In this document: in pieces, positions 15,473-24,083 of the stretch
Position numbering within the stretch: position 1 is the stretch's first letter
Layout of the letters: every line of letters starts with the position of its first letter
Assembly (NCBI GenBank): GCA_049652385.1
Contig: JBASDX010000009.1
Span: 124,001 to 188,000, forward strand
DNA: 64,000 bases
Direction: 5' to 3'
Origin: DMER64 sp049652385
GTDB taxonomy: Bacteria; Bacteroidota; Bacteroidia; Bacteroidales; UBA932
Program-made: the position numbers and the translations under genes
The notes under the pieces: generated by a model
Databases searched by the model: none
The model's input: the letters and a program-made list of their open reading frames with translations, nothing else
Told to the model about the DNA's origin: nothing

Positions 15473-17560
15473 TTAGAAGAAGCGGGCGCGTTTGTCTTCT
15501 ACTTTGGCGCTTTCCTGCAATACCAGCGGAATCATTTGCATTTGATAGTTGGCCAGGGTTTGTCCCTGTCTGAGTGCATCGGTTTCTGAATAGAAGGCTC
15601 CGTCTTCTCTTTCGTCCACGCGGAATACGTATACTCCAATTTCTCCTTTGACGGGACCGTACAATTTGTGCGGCTCGGCAGCTGCAACAGCACCGGTAAA
15701 GAGCAGGTCTGTTTGCCCGGAAGACCCGAAGGCAATACCCGTTTGAACAGAAATGTTGCGGCCTGTTGCCTCGGCCCAGGATTCAAGCGTCGGATAGGCG
15801 GCCAGCTCTTCTTTAATTTCCTTGTACAGGCGCTCCCTCTTCTTCTCAGGGACAAGCTGGATTTCTATCTCTTCCTGCTTTTCCTTAAGGGTAGCCGTTC
15901 CTTTTTCATGTACGCCCGTAAGCGTGGCCACAAAGAAATATTTATTGTCCACAGAGATAACCGGTGACACGTCTCCTTCTTTGGCGTCGAACGCCCAGCG
16001 GACCAATTCCCTCATGTGCTCATACCCTGATATGCTTTTGGCATCCTCCCGTATACCCATGGCAGGTATGGGATACATGTAAGCGCTCATAGCCGTGCTG
16101 TTGAATTCCTGTGTATTTTTACTTTTAGCAGAAAGGTTGTTGGCTCTGGAGTAAATGGTCTGGTACGTTTCTTTTCCGGCTACGGCTTCTTTCACCAATA
16201 CGGCCAGTTGTACTTTCTTGTGCAGGCGTGTTCTTTCGGATACTTTCACAATGTGCAGTCCGTATTGCGTTTCCAAAATGTAAGGCTTATTGACGGACGC
16301 TTCAAAGACAGATTCCATGCCCGGAATGGCCACGCGGTCGAACCAGCCTATTACGCCCGGTTCTACATTGGGGTTCCTGTCAGCGGAAAACTCCATGGCC
16401 AATTCTGAAAAACGGCCCGGAGCCCTGTTTAAAATACCCAGAAGGCTGTCTGCCAGTGCCCGGGCTTTGTCCGGAGCATCCTGAATCAGTATATGCTGTA
16501 CAAAAACAGAGTCGGGCAATTGTTTGGTATCTGCTATGCGTGCCGCCCGGTAAACGTCGTTTTCCAAATACACCGGCAACACATCGCGTGTTGTGGCGCG
16601 GAAAGCAAAGCTGTCCAACCTGGCCGATACGGAGAGTAATTCATCCTTTTTGTAATAGTACGTATCCAGCGGTTTATCGGAATTGCGGGCTAAAAACTGA
16701 CGGAGGTTTTGCGCCGTTACAAATTCCGGATATATTTTTTCAATATCTCCTCTTGCCAGTTCCACGTCTTTGTCAGAAGGTTCTATGGGAAATACAACGT
16801 ATTCTATATCGCGGGTAGCTTCCTGCCTGTACAGGTGCTTGTGCTCGTCGTAAAACTTGCGTATTTCCTGTTGTGTGACCTTGATGGTGGTATCGCGGGC
16901 AAAGGAAATGGGAACCAGTACAAAGCTGACTGTGGCGGCTATGTTGTTTTCTTCCATATTCCTGCGTAGTTCCACCGCATTGACCACATTGCTTTTTTCC
17001 AAAAGAGAAGCATACTTGGTAAAGTATCTGTCCGTTTCCATGTTTTCCCTCACAAAATTCCAATACATGGCAGGAATACCACCGGGTTCTGCAGAGGCCG
17101 ATTGTACAATCTGTGTCAGGCGTGCGCGGTCAAATACTCCATCTTCTCCAAAGAAAACAGGATCGTTTAAAATAACGGGAGAAATATCACGTCCCTGAAC
17201 CATATCGAATTTCTCTTCGTTACCCAGACGAATTCCTGCTTTTTCCATAGCCGGCATATACACCAGGTCTTTCAAAAAAACCTGCCACGTTCCCTGCTCC
17301 ACGGCCTCCTGGGCTTGTTCATCCAGAGCAGCCGCGCCCGTAATGGCTTGCTGCAGGTTTTTGATACTCTCCATTTTTCTGCTGTATTCCATATAGGTAA
17401 TACCTTGCCCGTTCATTTTTCCCACATCGTTCCTGGAAGAGAACATGGATATTGCAGATTGCAGGGTGCTCGGGTCAACGATAAATGAAATTAAAGCTAT
17501 TGCAATGAGCACAGTGATAAATATACCCAACTGTACCCGTATTTTTTCCAAAACTGCCAT
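15473..17560 (-). CDS. ppiD: Membrane-anchored peptidyl-prolyl isomerase (PpiD/SurA type)
   Basis: 695 aa. An N-terminal membrane anchor (about residues 11-30, LGIFITVLIAIALISFIVDP) is followed by a SurA_N-like helical region, a parvulin (PPIC rotamase) domain at about 340-440 (VQHILIQDAPDKA ... FSELAMEFSADRNPNVEPGVIGWF ... ETQYGLHIVKVSER), and a long C-terminal chaperone part. It folds exported and outer-membrane proteins in the periplasm. It is the last gene of the leftward series OMP > TPR > lptC > ppiD, an envelope-biogenesis group typical of Bacteroidetes. No intrinsic terminator follows; the C-rich transcript tail may be a Rho site. Confidence 0.93.
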   Translation of the reverse strand: MAVLEKIRVQLGIFITVLIAIALISFIVDPSTLQSAISMFSSRNDVGKMNGQGITYMEYSRKMESIKNLQQAITGAAALDEQAQEAVEQGTWQVFLKDLVYMPAMEKAGIRLGNEEKFDMVQGRDISPVILNDPVFFGEDGVFDRARLTQIVQSASAEPGGIPAMYWNFVRENMETDRYFTKYASLLEKSNVVNAVELRRNMEENNIAATVSFVLVPISFARDTTIKVTQQEIRKFYDEHKHLYRQEATRDIEYVVFPIEPSDKDVELARGDIEKIYPEFVTAQNLRQFLARNSDKPLDTYYYKKDELLSVSARLDSFAFRATTRDVLPVYLENDVYRAARIADTKQLPDSVFVQHILIQDAPDKARALADSLLGILNRAPGRFSELAMEFSADRNPNVEPGVIGWFDRVAIPGMESVFEASVNKPYILETQYGLHIVKVSERTRLHKKVQLAVLVKEAVAGKETYQTIYSRANNLSAKSKNTQEFNSTAMSAYMYPIPAMGIREDAKSISGYEHMRELVRWAFDAKEGDVSPVISVDNKYFFVATLTGVHEKGTATLKEKQEEIEIQLVPEKKRERLYKEIKEELAAYPTLESWAEATGRNISVQTGIAFGSSGQTDLLFTGAVAAAEPHKLYGPVKGEIGVYVFRVDEREDGAFYSETDALRQGQTLANYQMQMIPLVLQESAKVEDKRARFF

Positions 17561-17579
17561 TGTGTTTTTTTTGAGTTTT

Positions 17580-18161
17580 TTATTCCGTAATAGGGCGCGA
17601 AGTTAATTCTTTTTCTTCATTGGACAAAGAGTCCTGTTTGATGTATCCATAGGAATCAAACGGTTTGAGGATTTTTGCGCGGGTAGCCCTTTCGTCGGAT
17701 TCCATCCCATATCCCTGCGCAAAAAAATCAGGAGAATACAGCTTTACGTAACAATGTGTATATATAATTTTCTTTTGCTGGTCCCAGTACAACGTATCGG
17801 TTTCCATTGTCTCTTCTTTCAACAGGTTTTTTACAACCACATTTCCGGTAGCTATCCAGATTTGTTCGTCTCCGCTCCGGTGCATGGCTCTTTGTGCCGT
17901 TATGACCGTTTCTAGTTCTCCTTCCGGTGTATACGCTTCTACCAAAAACGATTCGGGAAATATTTCATACGGTTCTTCACCCCTTGTATATTTTTCCATA
18001 TAAGGTGCCGTAAGTTTGCCACGGATTATTCCGTCTTCTACCTGCCAGCCCACCATATTTTCAACACTTTGCGTTGGAATGCTGTCAGGATTGGAAAAAG
18101 ACCCTACCGTTGTCACCCGGTTTTTGCAAGAGACAAAGAGGGTAGCCATTGACAAGCACAT
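17580..18161 (-). CDS. lptC: LPS export protein LptC (lipoprotein form)
   Basis: LptC-like OstA-fold protein (193 aa) of the LPS transport bridge. Supporting segments are GWQVEDGIIRGKLTAPYMEKY, EPYEIFPESFLVEAYTPEGE, WIATGNVVVKNLLKEETMET and LYWDQQKKIIYTHCYVKLYS. A lipobox-like LFVSC sits only 12 residues from the annotated ATG at 18161, leaving no charged n-region. The upstream in-frame codons (reading NYKIERTATYLKTGVA) would provide one but contain no ATG, GTG or TTG, so the true start is uncertain. It lies between the TPR gene and ppiD. Confidence 0.85.
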   Translation of the reverse strand: MCLSMATLFVSCKNRVTTVGSFSNPDSIPTQSVENMVGWQVEDGIIRGKLTAPYMEKYTRGEEPYEIFPESFLVEAYTPEGELETVITAQRAMHRSGDEQIWIATGNVVVKNLLKEETMETDTLYWDQQKKIIYTHCYVKLYSPDFFAQGYGMESDERATRAKILKPFDSYGYIKQDSLSNEEKELTSRPITE

Positions 18162-18196
18162 AGCTACCCCTGTTTTAAGATATGTTGCGGTTCGTT

Positions 18197-19537
18197 CTAT
18201 TTTATAGTTCTTACAGTAGTGGTTGCCGATAAACCGTTGGCTTTCACCGTATAGCTGCTTCCTTCCTGCAAATCATGCATGAAAGCTTCTTCTGCTGCCG
18301 GGAAGTACTGTCTGTACGTAGCAATCAGGCGGTCACATTCTTCTGCCAAAGAAGGATCGGCTTGTTTGGCGCGTACAAAGTAGTCTACCGCTACCCAGAA
18401 ATTGGCACGGTCGTCAATTTCCGGCATATCACTGTCCTTCACCTTGGCGATAGCCCACATGTGGCCCATCAGCAAGAAGGCCTTTCCTTTCAATTCCTCG
18501 TTGAAAGTAAATGACTTAAGGGCATGTTGCGCCGCTACGGTGCTGTTGCTCATTTTTTTGAAACAGAACGTTCCCAGTTCCAGCATATAATCGCCCCTGA
18601 GTTTGTTGTCTATACTATCGGAATCAATGGCTTGCTGCAGGTATTTTACGGCATTTTCATAATCATCCCTGGATGAATACAGTCTGTACAAGTAATAGGC
18701 CGAGTTGTACGTGGGCTCCATTTCGTACAAACGTTCTACTGCTTTCAGAAACAGGTCCGAAGTTTCACAACCGGCGTTGGACAGCAATTGCACCACCCTT
18801 CTTACATAAGAAGCTTCTGTGGCATTCTGGTCAAAACGAGGTCCAAACAAAGCCAGCAGGTTTTCGCAATCGGCTACCCCGCTTATGGCAAATAACGTTT
18901 CAAAACTATTACGTGCTTCTTCCAGTGCTTCGTTGGTACCGGCTGCCATTTTTTTATCAAAATAACTGCTGATTTCCTGATATACAGTTATGACATCTTC
19001 TGTTTCCAACTTGTTATCCTTAAATAAACTGGTGGCATACTGCATGTTCAATACCAAAATGTTCTGATCTGTCTGATCCCGTCCAAAAGCTACCACATCT
19101 TGCAGCGCCTGGTAGATTTTTGTGTCATCTCCCTTAAAATACGTAATCATATCGTAAGCTTTGAATGTACGGGCACTCAGAGCCGATTTGAAAGCAGGAA
19201 ATTTTTCTATCCGTATGTCATACATCAAAATAAGAGAATCTATCAACTCTGCTCTGCGTGCAGGGTCGTTTGTCTGATTGATCAAAAACTTAATGATGTT
19301 TTGTCCGTCCTGATACAACGCCTGCGTTACTCCAAGCGGACATTTGTTAAGCGCACCGCGCCACGATGGAAGGGCTTCTCTGATGTTCCCGTTCTTGTAA
19401 TACTCCTTGTAAAAATTCAAATACTTCACACACTCGACGCTATCCTCCGGAGTCGCCCCAAATCTTCCGGCCTGTGCATAGCTCTGTGTTACGAAAGCGA
19501 GCATAATCAAAGAAAATAGGATTCCAATCTTTTTCAT
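18197..19537 (-). CDS. Secreted TPR-repeat protein
   Basis: 446 aa with a cleavable signal peptide (MKKIGILFSLIMLAFVTQSYAQA). The mature protein is helical with TPR-type segments, clearest at YLQQAIDSDSIDNKLRGDYM and FWVAVDYFVRAKQADPSLAE. It is conserved in Bacteroidetes next to the OMP and lptC genes; a periplasmic role in envelope assembly is inferred from context only. Start: ATG at 19537 (an upstream ATG at 19549 would touch the stop of the preceding OMP gene and adds MQQN). Confidence 0.8.
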   Translation of the reverse strand: MKKIGILFSLIMLAFVTQSYAQAGRFGATPEDSVECVKYLNFYKEYYKNGNIREALPSWRGALNKCPLGVTQALYQDGQNIIKFLINQTNDPARRAELIDSLILMYDIRIEKFPAFKSALSARTFKAYDMITYFKGDDTKIYQALQDVVAFGRDQTDQNILVLNMQYATSLFKDNKLETEDVITVYQEISSYFDKKMAAGTNEALEEARNSFETLFAISGVADCENLLALFGPRFDQNATEASYVRRVVQLLSNAGCETSDLFLKAVERLYEMEPTYNSAYYLYRLYSSRDDYENAVKYLQQAIDSDSIDNKLRGDYMLELGTFCFKKMSNSTVAAQHALKSFTFNEELKGKAFLLMGHMWAIAKVKDSDMPEIDDRANFWVAVDYFVRAKQADPSLAEECDRLIATYRQYFPAAEEAFMHDLQEGSSYTVKANGLSATTTVRTIK

Positions 19538-19549
19538 ATTCTGTTGCAT

Positions 19550-20854
19550 TTAATTATACCTGTGTTTTAAAAACCATATATCGTGCAAATTGAAGTTCAA
19601 AATTAACATAATATATCGTTCCCTGATTAAATTGTCTTCAATACTTCCCCGTTGACCGGCATCGACAGATACGGCAATAGAGTTGTACCAGCGGAAAACA
19701 GGAACGGAAAAACCAAACGTGACACCCATTGCATTTACTTGTTTCCCGTTAAGCATCAAATACGACTTGTCGTAATACGCACCAAACCGGTACGTCCAGC
19801 GACGCATAAAATAACGGATGCTGTAACGGTCCGGAGTAAACTCAAAACCTGCTTTAAAAGTCTGGCTTGTTGCCGGCTGAAAAGTAATGCCCGGTGTTTG
19901 CGCAAATTCCGACCGGCTCCAGTCAGAGCGGGTATAATCTACTCCAAATGCCCAACTGTCGCGTTTTCTTATAGAAAAACCGGCCTCCCATTCCATGGGG
20001 ATATGCATCTGAGAGCCGGGTGACACGTTGCTAAATACGGTATCTATGACAGATGCTTTTTCAACCCTTGCAAAATGCGTAACATCTCCTTTCAGCACAC
20101 CGGAGGGCTGGAAAGTGGCCCCCAGGGTAAACGATGTTCCCGGTGCCAGGTTTCCGAATACCTGTGCCCCAAAACGGGCCCCGAAAGAACTTATGGTAAT
20201 GTCGTAACCCGTTTTCAGCGTCCCGTATAATTCCGGAGACGTTATGGCTTGTATGAATGTGTTTTTCTGCAAATACCCGAAATAATACGTGCCTTGCACA
20301 CCTACCGCCACATGACGGAAAAAAGTAGCGGAATACGCTGCAAAAGCCTGATTGATGCTGCCCTGACCAAACTGATAATAGCGGAACGAGCCGATGTTGG
20401 CCAGTATGTCTTCCCTGTTCTCTTCCTCCACAAACCGGTAGCCCACGTGGCTGTACGGAATGATGCCCAGCTGCATGGCCGAAGTTTTCCAAATGGGAAA
20501 CGACATCAGCACGTGACTCATACTCAGTGCGTTATAAGCCGATGTGCGGGGTCCGTCCGTATTTACGAAGTTCCTTTGCATAATCCCAAAGTCCAGCATG
20601 AAAGACAAGGAGTCCCGGGCCGAGGCGGAAGCGGGGTTCAGGTAGTTGATGAAACGGTTATCACGCAATCCTACGCCAATGCCGCCCATCCCCCTGTTCA
20701 AACTGGTACCCGGGCGCACCAAATCCCCTACTCCGAACATGGAGTACGGTGTAAATGTGCCCAGTGCGTCCATGTTCTGGGCTTGCAGACCTATACGGCC
20801 CAACAAGAAAACCAGTAATCCTAGGGCTAAAACAATGCTTCCTTTTTTTCGCAT
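19550..20854 (-). CDS. Outer-membrane beta-barrel protein, Bacteroidetes type
   Basis: 434 aa starting MRKKGSIVLALGLLVFLLGR (signal peptide, cleavage near LQAQ). The rest has the alternating pattern of an outer-membrane barrel (PYSMFGVGDLVRPG, GMGGIGVGLRDNRFINYLNP, GVDYTRSDWSRSEF) and ends in aromatic strands. GMGG...NPAS resembles the entry of FadL/PorV-like barrels, but I do not recognise a named family. It lies 22 bp after mfd and directly before the TPR and lptC genes. The substrate is unknown. Confidence 0.8.
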   Translation of the reverse strand: MRKKGSIVLALGLLVFLLGRIGLQAQNMDALGTFTPYSMFGVGDLVRPGTSLNRGMGGIGVGLRDNRFINYLNPASASARDSLSFMLDFGIMQRNFVNTDGPRTSAYNALSMSHVLMSFPIWKTSAMQLGIIPYSHVGYRFVEEENREDILANIGSFRYYQFGQGSINQAFAAYSATFFRHVAVGVQGTYYFGYLQKNTFIQAITSPELYGTLKTGYDITISSFGARFGAQVFGNLAPGTSFTLGATFQPSGVLKGDVTHFARVEKASVIDTVFSNVSPGSQMHIPMEWEAGFSIRKRDSWAFGVDYTRSDWSRSEFAQTPGITFQPATSQTFKAGFEFTPDRYSIRYFMRRWTYRFGAYYDKSYLMLNGKQVNAMGVTFGFSVPVFRWYNSIAVSVDAGQRGSIEDNLIRERYIMLILNFNLHDIWFLKHRYN

Positions 20855-20876
20855 AGCTTGCAAATGTCGCACTTTT

Positions 20877-23800
20877 TCAGGGTTTTGCAAATAATTTTAA
20901 CAAATTGTAAGCGCCTTCCACGCTCTTTACTCCTGAAATTTTTAAAAACAATTTATCCTTATGCTCTTTTACCTGAATTATTTTGGGGTACCCTGTTATT
21001 GTTTTTAAAATGTTGGCAAATGTATCTGTTTTGTAATACGGCGACTCCTGGTCACCCATAAAATATGCAAGCATTATGCCGTTTTTTAAAACCAATCGCT
21101 CAAAACCCAATTTTGCAGCCAACTGCCGCAACCGTACCACATAGGCCAATTGGTATAACGGATCGGGAATGGTGCCAAAGCGGTCCTCCAGTGCAGTTAA
21201 AAATTGCTGCAGCTGCCCCTCATCCCTCATGCTGTCCATTTGTTTGTAAAGCCTTATTTTTTCCGTAGTGTTGGAAATGTAATCGTCCGGAATGACGGCC
21301 TCCAGGTCTGTTTCTATCACACAGTCCCAGGCGGCAAAACCGGGCAAGGTGCTTCTGGCTGCTGCCTCAGGCCCCTCGGCAAGTCCGGCTCTTTCCAGCT
21401 GCAACTCGGCCATGGCTTCTTCCAAAATGCGGTGGTACGTTTCAAAACCCATCTGGGCAATGAAGCCGCTTTGCTCGCTGCCCAATAAATTTCCGGCTCC
21501 GCGAATGTCCAGATCCTGCATGGCAATGTTAAAACCGCTGCCCAGTTCCGTAAATGTTTCCATGGCCTCCAGCCGCCTTGCGGCATCTTCCGTCAAAGGC
21601 GTACTTTCCGGCACCAGCAAATAACAATAAGCTTTCCTGTTAGAGCGCCCCACCCTGCCCCTCATCTGGTGCAGATCGCTTAGGCCAAAACGATGTGCCC
21701 GGTTGATAATGATGGTATTGGCGTTGGGAATGTCGATGCCGTTTTCTATGATTGTTGTGGAAAGCAGTATATCATAATCACCGCTGATAAAATCCAGCAG
21801 CACTTTTTCCATGGTGCGCGGCGGCAGCTGCCCATGACCTATGGCAATCCTCACTCCGGGGCGGATTTCCTGCAGCATATCGGCCATTTGCCCTATGTCT
21901 TTGATCCTGTTATGCACAAAAAACAACTGCCCTCCCCTGTCCAATTCCCTGTCTATGGCTTTTTGAATGATTTCTTTATCAAAAACCTGCAATTCCGTAT
22001 GGATGGGCAACCGGTTGGCCGGCGGCGTTTGTATGATGGATAAATCCCTGGCTCCCATCAGAGAAAATTGCAATGTCCGGGGAATGGGTGTGGCCGTAAG
22101 CGTCAGCGTATCTACGTTTGTTTTCAGAATTTTTAACCGCTCTTTGGCCGCTACGCCAAATTTCTGTTCTTCGTCTATGATCAACAAACCCAAATCTTTA
22201 AACACTACGTCTTTCGTAAGGAGTCTGTGCGTGCCTATGATAATATCTATCAGCCCGCTTTTCAGTTCTTCCAACAACTGTTTTACTTCTTTAGGCGTTT
22301 TTACGCGTGAAATAAAGGCCGTTTTCACGGGAAAATCCGCCAGCCGCTCAGAAAACGTATGAAAGTGCTGCAAGGCCAAAATGGTGGTAGGCACCAGAAC
22401 GGCTGCCTGTTTGCCGTCTGCAACGGCTTTGAACGCTGCGCGTATGGCTACCTCTGTTTTGCCAAAACCTACATCACCGCAAATGAGCCGATCCATGGGA
22501 TAGGGCCGTTCCATATCTGCCTTGACCTGTTCAGAGGCCAGCAATTGGTCTGGGGTATCTTCAAATATAAAAGAAGCTTCCAGCTGTTGCTGTAAATAAG
22601 TATCGGCAGAAAAAGCAAATCCGCCTGCCGCTGTCCGCTCGGAATACAGCTTGATCAAATCGCGCGCAATATCTTTGACCTTGTCTTTCGTTTGCTGCTT
22701 AATCTTGTTCCAGGCTCCCGTGCCCAGTTTGTTCAAACGCGGGGCTTCGCTGTCTTTACTCTTGTATCGTGCAATTCTGTGTAATGCATGAATGCTGACA
22801 TACAGGGCGTCACCGTCTTTGTACAACAATTTGACCGCTTCGTGTTCCTTGTCTCCTTTTGTGGTTTTCACCAATCCGGCAAAAACACCTACTCCATGGT
22901 CAATGTGTACTACGTAATCTCCCTGTTTAAAACCGGACAGTTGGTTGATGGTGATTTGCTCGCTTTTTTCCACGGCCCGTTTCAGGTATACCCGGTGTAC
23001 ACGACTGAATATCTGATGATCTGTGTACAGGCATACTTTATTGTGATGGTCTGAAAACCCTTCGTGCAACGATATTTCTTTATAGTCCACAAAAGGAAGC
23101 CGGCAGCCGAGGCTTTCAAAAATTTCATCCAGGCGTTTTATCTGGTTTTTATTATCGCACAATACAACCACTTTGTAACCTGCCTCTTTGCGTTTTTCTA
23201 TGTCTTGCACAAGCAGGCGAAAATTTTTGTTGAATACGGGCTGAGGCGAGGTTCGGTAACTTACATGCGGAAGGTCCTTTAAAACCGGATATAAGGCCAA
23301 AACGGGCATGGACGAGGGTATGTGTCCGAATGCCTGCTCAAAAGACCACACAACGGTGTTTTTGCCCGTTTCTTCCAACAAATGACGTGTTCCCTCAGGC
23401 TTGGGCATAACACATACTTCCTTTCGCTCTTCTATGGACAATTGTGTGTTTTGGTCAAACAGACGGATGGTTTCTATTTCGTCCCCAAAAAAATTGATCC
23501 TGTACGGCCTGTTTTCCGCGTAAGAAAATACGTCTATGATACTTCCCCTTACGGCAAATTGTCCCGGTGCGGCCACAAAATCTGTTTTTTCAAAACCGTT
23601 TTCAAAAAGATACTCTTTTAAAAGTTCATGAGATACTATGTGTCCGGCAGCCAGATTCAGCACCTCTTTTTCTAAATCGGAGCCGGCCGGTATCCCCTCT
23701 TCCAATGCTTTGGGATACGTAATCAACACCATGTCCCGGCCGGCCCGTTTCTTATCAGAAACGGCTTGCAGCGCCATGGCACGTTGTACCTGGAAAGAAA

Positions 23801-24083
23801 GATCGGGACGGGCCGTTTTGCCCGTTCCCCTATATGATGCAGGAAACAAAAAAACTTGCTCTTCACCCAGCAGTACCGATAAATCTCCGGCCGCATAAGC
23901 AGCTTCTGTGGAATTTTCCCGAATGACTATATGTAAGGCACCCGAATGATTTTTACAGTAAGAAACCAGAGGAAAGTATACAGCAGACCCCGAAAGGCCT
24001 TTTAAAGGAAATACGTCTGTACTTTGCCTGTGGCCTTGTTCTTTGATGAATTTATGAATATCCCGTACATCAAAGGGTATCAT
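20877..24083 (-). CDS. mfd: Transcription-repair coupling factor Mfd
   Basis: 1068 aa. Mfd removes stalled RNA polymerase and recruits UvrA. In order: UvrB-homology module (LKGLSGSAVYFPLVSYC; PGQFAVRGSIIDVF), RNAP-interaction (CarD-like) domain (FKQGDYVVHIDHGVGVFAGL), RecG-like helicase motifs (Walker A GDVGFGKTEVAIRAAF, DEEQ in LLIIDEEQKFGV, TATPIPRTLQFS, GRVGRSNRKAYCYLL) and a TRCF domain. It is slightly shorter than E. coli Mfd. The start overlaps the end of the upstream Ntn-hydrolase gene by 14 bp. Confidence 0.97.
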   Translation of the reverse strand: MIPFDVRDIHKFIKEQGHRQSTDVFPLKGLSGSAVYFPLVSYCKNHSGALHIVIRENSTEAAYAAGDLSVLLGEEQVFLFPASYRGTGKTARPDLSFQVQRAMALQAVSDKKRAGRDMVLITYPKALEEGIPAGSDLEKEVLNLAAGHIVSHELLKEYLFENGFEKTDFVAAPGQFAVRGSIIDVFSYAENRPYRINFFGDEIETIRLFDQNTQLSIEERKEVCVMPKPEGTRHLLEETGKNTVVWSFEQAFGHIPSSMPVLALYPVLKDLPHVSYRTSPQPVFNKNFRLLVQDIEKRKEAGYKVVVLCDNKNQIKRLDEIFESLGCRLPFVDYKEISLHEGFSDHHNKVCLYTDHQIFSRVHRVYLKRAVEKSEQITINQLSGFKQGDYVVHIDHGVGVFAGLVKTTKGDKEHEAVKLLYKDGDALYVSIHALHRIARYKSKDSEAPRLNKLGTGAWNKIKQQTKDKVKDIARDLIKLYSERTAAGGFAFSADTYLQQQLEASFIFEDTPDQLLASEQVKADMERPYPMDRLICGDVGFGKTEVAIRAAFKAVADGKQAAVLVPTTILALQHFHTFSERLADFPVKTAFISRVKTPKEVKQLLEELKSGLIDIIIGTHRLLTKDVVFKDLGLLIIDEEQKFGVAAKERLKILKTNVDTLTLTATPIPRTLQFSLMGARDLSIIQTPPANRLPIHTELQVFDKEIIQKAIDRELDRGGQLFFVHNRIKDIGQMADMLQEIRPGVRIAIGHGQLPPRTMEKVLLDFISGDYDILLSTTIIENGIDIPNANTIIINRAHRFGLSDLHQMRGRVGRSNRKAYCYLLVPESTPLTEDAARRLEAMETFTELGSGFNIAMQDLDIRGAGNLLGSEQSGFIAQMGFETYHRILEEAMAELQLERAGLAEGPEAAARSTLPGFAAWDCVIETDLEAVIPDDYISNTTEKIRLYKQMDSMRDEGQLQQFLTALEDRFGTIPDPLYQLAYVVRLRQLAAKLGFERLVLKNGIMLAYFMGDQESPYYKTDTFANILKTITGYPKIIQVKEHKDKLFLKISGVKSVEGAYNLLKLFAKP

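Noticed and set aside
15240..15573. Open frames of 78-107 codons on the plus strand in the G-rich tract
   Set aside because: Gly/Arg-rich translation is expected from GC-rich DNA; no start context, no homology pattern, and it overlaps the ppiD 3' end.
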